NCBI GenBank assembly: GCA_963764465.1
Contig: CAVXSO010000007.1
Coordinates: 186,001 to 250,000 of the forward strand
Direction of reading: 5' to 3'
DNA from: JAJXXT01 sp963764465
GTDB taxonomy: Bacteria > Pseudomonadota > Alphaproteobacteria > Acetobacterales > Acetobacteraceae
Length of the DNA stretch: 64,000 nt
Every line of letters begins with the position of its first letter. Within the stretch, counting starts at the first letter, position 1. Position numbers and translations under genes: made by a program. Below, in pieces: positions 59,769 through 64,000 of this stretch. Under the pieces are notes generated by a model that did not search any database, was not told where the DNA came from, and worked only from the letters and a program-made list of their open reading frames with translations.

Positions 59769-61079
59769 TCAGCCCGAGAGAAAATCCGGGACGATCTCCC
59801 CTGCCCACATCATGGCGAGGGGCTGGCGCTCGCGGATCGTGGTCCATCGCGCGCCGTCCACCATCGCGATCGGCGCCAGCGGCCTTGCGTTGTAGGTGGA
59901 ACTCATGACCGCACCATACGCGCCCGCGTCCAGAATCGCCACGCGAGAATCAGGGGCAAGCGGCGGCAGGCTGCGGGCGCGGGCGAAGATGTCGCTACTC
60001 TCGCAGATCGGGCCGGCGACCATGCGCGGCTCGGCCGGCAGCGCGGCCGTGACGGGATCGAGCGGCACGATGCCGTGCCAGGCGCCGTACATCGCGGGCC
60101 TCGTGAGGTCGTTCATGGCCGCGTCGATGACGACGATGGCACCGTCCTCCTTGTTCAGCACCACGCTCGCGAGCAGCACGCCGGCCGGGGCGACCAGCCA
60201 GCGGCCGGGCTCGATCATCGTGTCGGCACCGAGGTCGCCCAGCACCTCGCGCAGGGCGCCGGCCAGCGCCTCGGGGGAGACCGTCGCCTCGTCGCGGTAG
60301 GCGATGCCGAGCCCGCCGCCGGCATCGAGCCGCGTCACGCGGTGGCCGGCCTGGCGCAGCGCCAGCGTGATCTCGCGCATGCGCGCCCAGGCGGCGCGGT
60401 AGGGCGCGGTGGAGACAATCTGGCTCCCGAGATGCAGCGCGAGGCCCACCGGCTCGACGCCCGGCAGCGAGGCGGCGCGGGCGTAGACCGCGGTCGCCTC
60501 ACCCCAGGGGATGCCGAACTTGTCGCCGGCGCGGCCGGTGCTGATCTTGTCGTGCGTGCCGGCGGCGATGTCGGGGTTGATGCGCAGTGCCACGCGCGCG
60601 ATGTGCCCCGTGGCGGCGGCGGCGGCGGCGATCATCTCGATCTCGGCCGCGCTCTCCGCGTTGACCTGGCCGATGCCGGCGGCGAGGGCGGCCTGCAGCT
60701 CCGCCTTCGTCTTGCCGGTGCCGGAGAAGACGATGTGCTCGGGCGCGATGCCGGCGGCGAGCGCGCGGCGCATCTCGCCCTCGCTCACCACGTCGGCGCC
60801 GGCGCCGCCGCTGGCCATCAGCCGCAGCACCGCGAGATGGTCGTTGGCCTTGACCGCGTAGTGGATCTGCGTGGGGGCGAAGGCGCGCCTGAGCTGGGCG
60901 AGGCGCGCGCGGATGGTGCCGGCGCCGTAAACCCAGCAGGGCGTGCCGAGAGCACCCGCGATGGCGGCGAGCGGCACGTCCTCGAGCAACAGCCCATCCT
61001 GGACGTGCATGGAAAGCGCCGGGCGGGCCGCGATCAGCTCGCGCACGGAGGGATCGGGGCCGGTGATGGCGATGTCCAT
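59769..61079 (-). CDS. lysA: Diaminopimelate decarboxylase
   Basis: Decarboxylates meso-diaminopimelate to lysine. The 436-residue PLP enzyme (alanine-racemase fold) has PLP Lys in IHYAVKANDHLAVLRLM, HLGSQI, DAGGGLGIAY, EPGRWLVAPAG, and the active-site Cys region ICESSDIFA, with DAGAYGAVMSSTYNARP. ATG 61079 lies two bases after the lptM stop. It is part of the argH-lptM-lysA-DUF4175 run. Confidence 0.95.
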   Translation of the reverse strand: MDIAITGPDPSVRELIAARPALSMHVQDGLLLEDVPLAAIAGALGTPCWVYGAGTIRARLAQLRRAFAPTQIHYAVKANDHLAVLRLMASGGAGADVVSEGEMRRALAAGIAPEHIVFSGTGKTKAELQAALAAGIGQVNAESAAEIEMIAAAAAATGHIARVALRINPDIAAGTHDKISTGRAGDKFGIPWGEATAVYARAASLPGVEPVGLALHLGSQIVSTAPYRAAWARMREITLALRQAGHRVTRLDAGGGLGIAYRDEATVSPEALAGALREVLGDLGADTMIEPGRWLVAPAGVLLASVVLNKEDGAIVVIDAAMNDLTRPAMYGAWHGIVPLDPVTAALPAEPRMVAGPICESSDIFARARSLPPLAPDSRVAILDAGAYGAVMSSTYNARPLAPIAMVDGARWTTIRERQPLAMMWAGEIVPDFLSG

Positions 61080-61081
61080 GT

Positions 61082-61216
61082 TCAGCGCGCCGGGTAGATG
61101 CGGGGATAGGTGATGGCGCTCGGCGGGCCGGGCGGCTGCGGCGGCGCCTTGCGGCCGCAGGCGGCGAGCGCTAGCGCGGCGAGCAGCACGAGCAGCGCGC
61201 GGGAGACGGCGGTCAC
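61082..61216 (-). CDS. lptM: Small lipoprotein, LptM-like
   Basis: A 44-residue prolipoprotein: SRALLVLLAALALAACGRKAPPQPPGPP, with the lipobox LALAAC and the LptM-like CG-K-Pro pattern directly after the Cys. LptM helps the LptD/LptE translocon mature in the outer membrane. Such small lipoproteins are typically found between argH and lysA. GTG 61216 overlaps the argH stop as GTGA, and the stop is two bases before lysA, so all three are coupled. Gene-finders can miss it because of its size. Confidence 0.85.
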   Translation of the reverse strand: MTAVSRALLVLLAALALAACGRKAPPQPPGPPSAITYPRIYPAR

Positions 61217-62640
61217 AGCAGGGCGAGCCAGCGCGCCGCCTGCTCCGCCACGCGCACCGGCGCGGTGCCGCCAAAGGAGCGGCGCGAGGCGACCGATGCC
61301 TCGACGGAGAGGACGGAGAACACGTCCTGCGTGATGCGCGGCTCCACGGACTGCATCGTGGCGAGCGGCAGTTCCGCGAGCGTGCAGCCCGCCTGCTCCG
61401 CCGCGGCGACCAGGCGGCCGGTCGCGTGGTGCGCCTCGCGGAACGGCAGCGCGAGCGTGCGCACCAGCCAGTCCGCGAGGTCGGTGGCGGTCGCAAAGCC
61501 GCTGCCGGCGAGTTCCCGCATGCGCGCGGTGTCCGGCTGCATGTCGCGCACCTGGCCGGCGATGGCCGCGAGCGCCAGTGCCCAGGCCTCCGCCGCGTCG
61601 AACACCGGCTCCTTGTCCTCCTGCATGTCCTTTGCGTAGGCGAGCGGCAGGCCCTTCATCACGGTGAGCAGGCCGATGAGGGCGCCGTTGATGCGCCCGG
61701 TCTTGGCACGCACCAGCTCCGCCGCGTCCGGGTTGCGCTTCTGCGGCATGATGGAGCTGCCGGTGGTGAACGCATCCGAGAGGCGGATGAAGCGCCAGGG
61801 CGCGCTGCACCAGATGACGATCTCCTCGGCCAGGCGCGAGAGATGCATCGCCGAGATCGCGGCGGCGGAGAGGAACTCCAGCGCGAAGTCGCGGTCCGAG
61901 ACGGCATCCAGCGAGTTGGCGGCCGGGCGGTCGAAGCCCAGCGCCTTGGCGGTCGCCTCGCGGTCGATCGGGAAGGAGGTGCCGGCCAGCGCCGCGGCAC
62001 CGAGCGGGCATTCGTTGAGGCGGCGGCGCGCGTCGGCCAGCCGGCCGCGGTCCCGCGCCAGCATTTCCACATAGGCGAGCATGTGGTGGCCGAAGGTGAC
62101 GGGCTGCGCGGTCTGCAGGTGGGTGAAGCCCGGCATCGGGTCCGCCGCATGGGCGGCGGCGCGCTCGGCGAGCGCCTTCATCGTATCGGCGAGCTGCGCC
62201 TCCAGCCCGTCGATCGCGTCGCGCACCCAGAGGCGAAAATCGGTCGCCACCTGGTCGTTGCGGCTGCGCGCGGTGTGCAGGCGCTTGCCAGCTTCGCCGA
62301 TGCGTTCCGTGAGGCGGGCCTCGATGTTCATGTGGATGTCTTCGAGTGCCGTCTCGAAGGGGAAGGACCCCGCCTCGATCTCGGCGGCGATGGCGGCGAG
62401 GCCCTCGCGGATGGCGCGCTCGTCCGCGGCCGTGATGATGCCGCAATGGGCGAGCATCGCGGCGTGCGCCAGCGAACCGTTGATGTCCTGGCGCCAGAGC
62501 TTGCGATCGAAACCGATGGAGGCGTTGATCTCCTGCATGATGACGGAGGGGCCGGCGGCGAAGCGCCCGCCCCATTGCCGGTTGGCTTCCGCGTTGCGAA
62601 GTAGGGTGCCGTCCAGATCGGTGGGCGAATTCGGGCTCAA
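61213..62640 (-). CDS. argH: Argininosuccinate lyase
   Basis: Splits argininosuccinate to arginine and fumarate. The 475-residue protein has NRQWGGRFAAGPS at the N-terminus, HTARSRNDQVATDFRLW, GFTHLQTAQPVTFGHHM, and the fumarase-superfamily signature GSSIMPQKRNPDAAE. The start is uncertain: only a TTG at 62640, without ribosome site, is near the conserved beginning. The divergent tlpA starts 13 bases away. Its stop overlaps the lptM GTG. Confidence 0.94.
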   Translation of the reverse strand: MSPNSPTDLDGTLLRNAEANRQWGGRFAAGPSVIMQEINASIGFDRKLWRQDINGSLAHAAMLAHCGIITAADERAIREGLAAIAAEIEAGSFPFETALEDIHMNIEARLTERIGEAGKRLHTARSRNDQVATDFRLWVRDAIDGLEAQLADTMKALAERAAAHAADPMPGFTHLQTAQPVTFGHHMLAYVEMLARDRGRLADARRRLNECPLGAAALAGTSFPIDREATAKALGFDRPAANSLDAVSDRDFALEFLSAAAISAMHLSRLAEEIVIWCSAPWRFIRLSDAFTTGSSIMPQKRNPDAAELVRAKTGRINGALIGLLTVMKGLPLAYAKDMQEDKEPVFDAAEAWALALAAIAGQVRDMQPDTARMRELAGSGFATATDLADWLVRTLALPFREAHHATGRLVAAAEQAGCTLAELPLATMQSVEPRITQDVFSVLSVEASVASRRSFGGTAPVRVAEQAARWLALL

Positions 62641-62652
62641 GGAGAAACATCC

Positions 62653-63228
62653 GTGCAGGTGATGGTGCGGCGCGCGCTGCTCGCGGGCGGGATCGCGGCC
62701 GCGGGGACCGTAGCGGGGCTGTGGTGGCTGCGCAAACCGCTGCCGGACACTGCGGGCCCGCGCACCACGCCCGGCGCGAGCCCGGGTGTTTTAGGCACGC
62801 TGCGGACGGTTTCGCCGCCCAAGGTGCCGCCCGCGGTCGCGCTGCTCGACGCAGATGGCAAGGCCGCGCCGCTCGCCACCTGGCGCGGGCGGAAGCTGGT
62901 GCTGAATTTCTGGGCTACGTGGTGCGTGCCCTGCGTGCGCGAGATGCCGTCGCTGCAGGCGCTGGCGCAGGCGAGCCCGGAACTCGTGGTGGTGCCGGCC
63001 TCCTCCGATGCCGGCGGCGCCGCGACGGTGCGGAATTTCTATGCCGCGCACGGGATCACGGCGCTGCCGGTCTGGCTCGACCCGCATGGCACGGCAGGCG
63101 ATGCCATGGGAATCGCGGGGCTGCCGACGACGTTCCTGATCGGCGCGGACGGGGATGTGCGAGGCTTCGTCGAGGGCGGTGCCGACTGGATGGCGCTGCG
63201 GGAGAAGGTGCTGGCGCTGCTGGGCTAG
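62653..63228 (+). CDS. TlpA-type thioredoxin-like protein
   Basis: A 191-residue membrane-anchored thioredoxin. A signal anchor (RRALLAGGIAAAGTVAGLWWL) leads to a periplasmic thioredoxin fold with the redox motif in NFWATWCVPCVREMPSL (Cys-Val-Pro-Cys) and the cis-Pro in AGLPTTFLIG. TlpA reduces disulfides in the periplasm, for example for cytochrome c oxidase or cytochrome c assembly. GTG 62653 follows GGAG at eight bases; ATG 62662 is possible. It is divergent from argH, with starts 13 bases apart, and its stop overlaps the convergent next gene. Confidence 0.9.
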   Translation: MQVMVRRALLAGGIAAAGTVAGLWWLRKPLPDTAGPRTTPGASPGVLGTLRTVSPPKVPPAVALLDADGKAAPLATWRGRKLVLNFWATWCVPCVREMPSLQALAQASPELVVVPASSDAGGAATVRNFYAAHGITALPVWLDPHGTAGDAMGIAGLPTTFLIGADGDVRGFVEGGADWMALREKVLALLG

Positions 63229-64000
63229 GCGGCGCGCGACGCCCGGTACGCGGCCTCACCCGCCGGCGTGACGTAGCCGTCGGCGAGATCGTCGTCCACG
63301 AGCGCCTGTTCACGGGCAGCAGGATCGCCGAAGCCGGCACCGCCGCCGAGCTGCACCTCCACGATGCGATCGGTGGCGGTGAGCGTGACGAGCTCGCCGG
63401 TGCCGCAATCATGCGCCACGCGGCCCTCGGTGTCCGTCACCACCCCGCGGACCGGACCGCCGGCGCCGCCACCGGCCAGGCCAGGCGCGAGCACGCCGAC
63501 GCCCTCGGGATAGACCGAGACCAGGGTCGGCAGGCCGTCGTCGAGGAGTTTGCGCAGGCGCGTGCGCACGCCGAGCCCGCCGCGGCGCCGGCCAGGCCCA
63601 CCGGAATCCGCAACCAGCGATTTCTCCAGCACCAGGACGGGAGCGCGGGATTCCAGCAGCTCGATCGAGGTGTTGGCGGCCGAGGTGGGATAGAGCAGCG
63701 CGGACTTGCCGTCGTGGTCGCGCCCGGCGCCCTGGCCGCCGCCCATGAAGTAATGGTCCGCGTAGAGGCGCCCTGCGGTGTCGCGGCCATAGATGTTGAT
63801 CGCGTGGGGCAGGCCGGTCTGCGCCTGCACCCGGCCAGGTGCCGCATCCGCCAGCGCGCGGAAGATGTTGGGGGCGATGTACCAGCCGGTGCGGGTGCGC
63901 AGGTTCACGCTCGCGGGCCTGTTGCAGTTCAGCACCGATCCCCGGGGGATGCGCACCTCGAAGGGGCGGTAGCAGCCGGCGTTGCCGCGCACCTCCGGTG
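63225..64000 (-). CDS. Hydantoinase B / 5-oxoprolinase family protein, N-terminus outside window
   Basis: The frame runs to the right edge of the window, so this is the C-terminal part of a larger (typically about 550-residue) HyuB protein. It shows NLRTRTGWYIAPNIFRAL, AINIYGRDTAGRLYADHYFMGGGQGAG and GGGAGFGDPAAREQALVDDDLADGYVTPAGEAAYR, typical of the B subunit of N-methylhydantoinase / 5-oxoprolinase-type ATP-dependent hydrolases. The A subunit should lie beyond the right edge. It is convergent with tlpA, overlapping by 4 bases. No substrate can be inferred. Confidence 0.86.
   Translation of the reverse strand, partial: PEVRGNAGCYRPFEVRIPRGSVLNCNRPASVNLRTRTGWYIAPNIFRALADAAPGRVQAQTGLPHAINIYGRDTAGRLYADHYFMGGGQGAGRDHDGKSALLYPTSAANTSIELLESRAPVLVLEKSLVADSGGPGRRRGGLGVRTRLRKLLDDGLPTLVSVYPEGVGVLAPGLAGGGAGGPVRGVVTDTEGRVAHDCGTGELVTLTATDRIVEVQLGGGAGFGDPAAREQALVDDDLADGYVTPAGEAAYRASRAA

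Noticed and set aside
57087..61097. 1336-residue plus-strand frame opposite DUF4175 and lysA
   Set aside because: Antisense shadow of the two genes; composition is Leu/Arg/Gln-rich with no motifs.

Overview
The window is high-GC DNA of an aerobic alphaproteobacterium, most probably Rhodospirillales/Acetobacteraceae-like. The evidence is gene content and order: petABC for a cytochrome bc1 complex, anmK divergent from tyrS, an argH-lptM-lysA-DUF4175 block, a phasin, a COQ9/TetR-like protein, UbiK, and a cobalamin-dependent ribonucleotide reductase. The genus cannot be fixed from the sequence alone. I saw no insertion sequence, prophage, CRISPR array or rRNA. Most of the window is compact core-genome DNA with many overlapping stop and start codons.

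Layout. 1-5.3 kb: a truncated VOC protein, pyrE, a tartrate/D-malate dehydrogenase, an Asp/Glu racemase, a glycerophosphodiester phosphodiesterase and an unknown protein. 5.3-9.8 kb: an AT-rich island, gltA, a SixA-type phosphatase, and a deletion scar where the tails of an acyl-CoA synthetase gene and a ThDP-enzyme gene meet. 8.7-13.4 kb: a 2-oxoacid:ferredoxin oxidoreductase operon (iron-sulfur flavoprotein, alpha/gamma fusion, beta). 13.5-22.4 kb: mixed accessory genes (EEP nuclease, SDR, membrane protein plus phosphoesterase, GT9, FMN-binding protein, ABC exporter, TupB-like permease). 22.4-27.1 kb: frameshifted hemF, petABC, mtnP. 27.2-33.3 kb: hybrid histidine kinase, OmpR-type regulator, Crp/Fnr regulator, nrdJ. 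33.4-37.9 kb: tRNA-Met and a sulfur-mobilisation operon cysE, two cysteine desulfurases, ferredoxin, mnmA. 38.2-44.3 kb: hydrolase, OsmC, anmK/tyrS, phosphatase, GST, prs. 44.5-49 kb: envelope/housekeeping operon hldD-lgt-midA-pgeF-lipoprotein. 49.2-56 kb: ubiK, ybjN-like, proC, COQ9/TetR-like, phasin, argG, DUF1993, M20 peptidase, MarC. 56-63.2 kb: argH-lptM-lysA-DUF4175-FkbM, divergent from tlpA, then a truncated hydantoinase B.

How genes work together: the cysE block makes O-acetylserine for cysteine, takes sulfur from cysteine with two desulfurases, and uses it for Fe-S clusters and tRNA thiolation by MnmA. Arginine genes argG and argH sit in separate clusters. gltA, the KOR operon and petABC together describe oxidative central metabolism.

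The most unusual feature of the window is a set of short tandem arrays (unit mostly 13-15 bp) lying on gene termini, so that start or stop codons are themselves repeated. At 36031-36140 eight units join two cysteine desulfurase genes and create a chain of five-codon mini-ORFs, each linked to the next by an ATGA stop/start overlap. Other points worth checking are the hemF frameshift, the divergent-gene deletion scar at 8180-8719, and the palindrome-rich AT island at 5330-5590.
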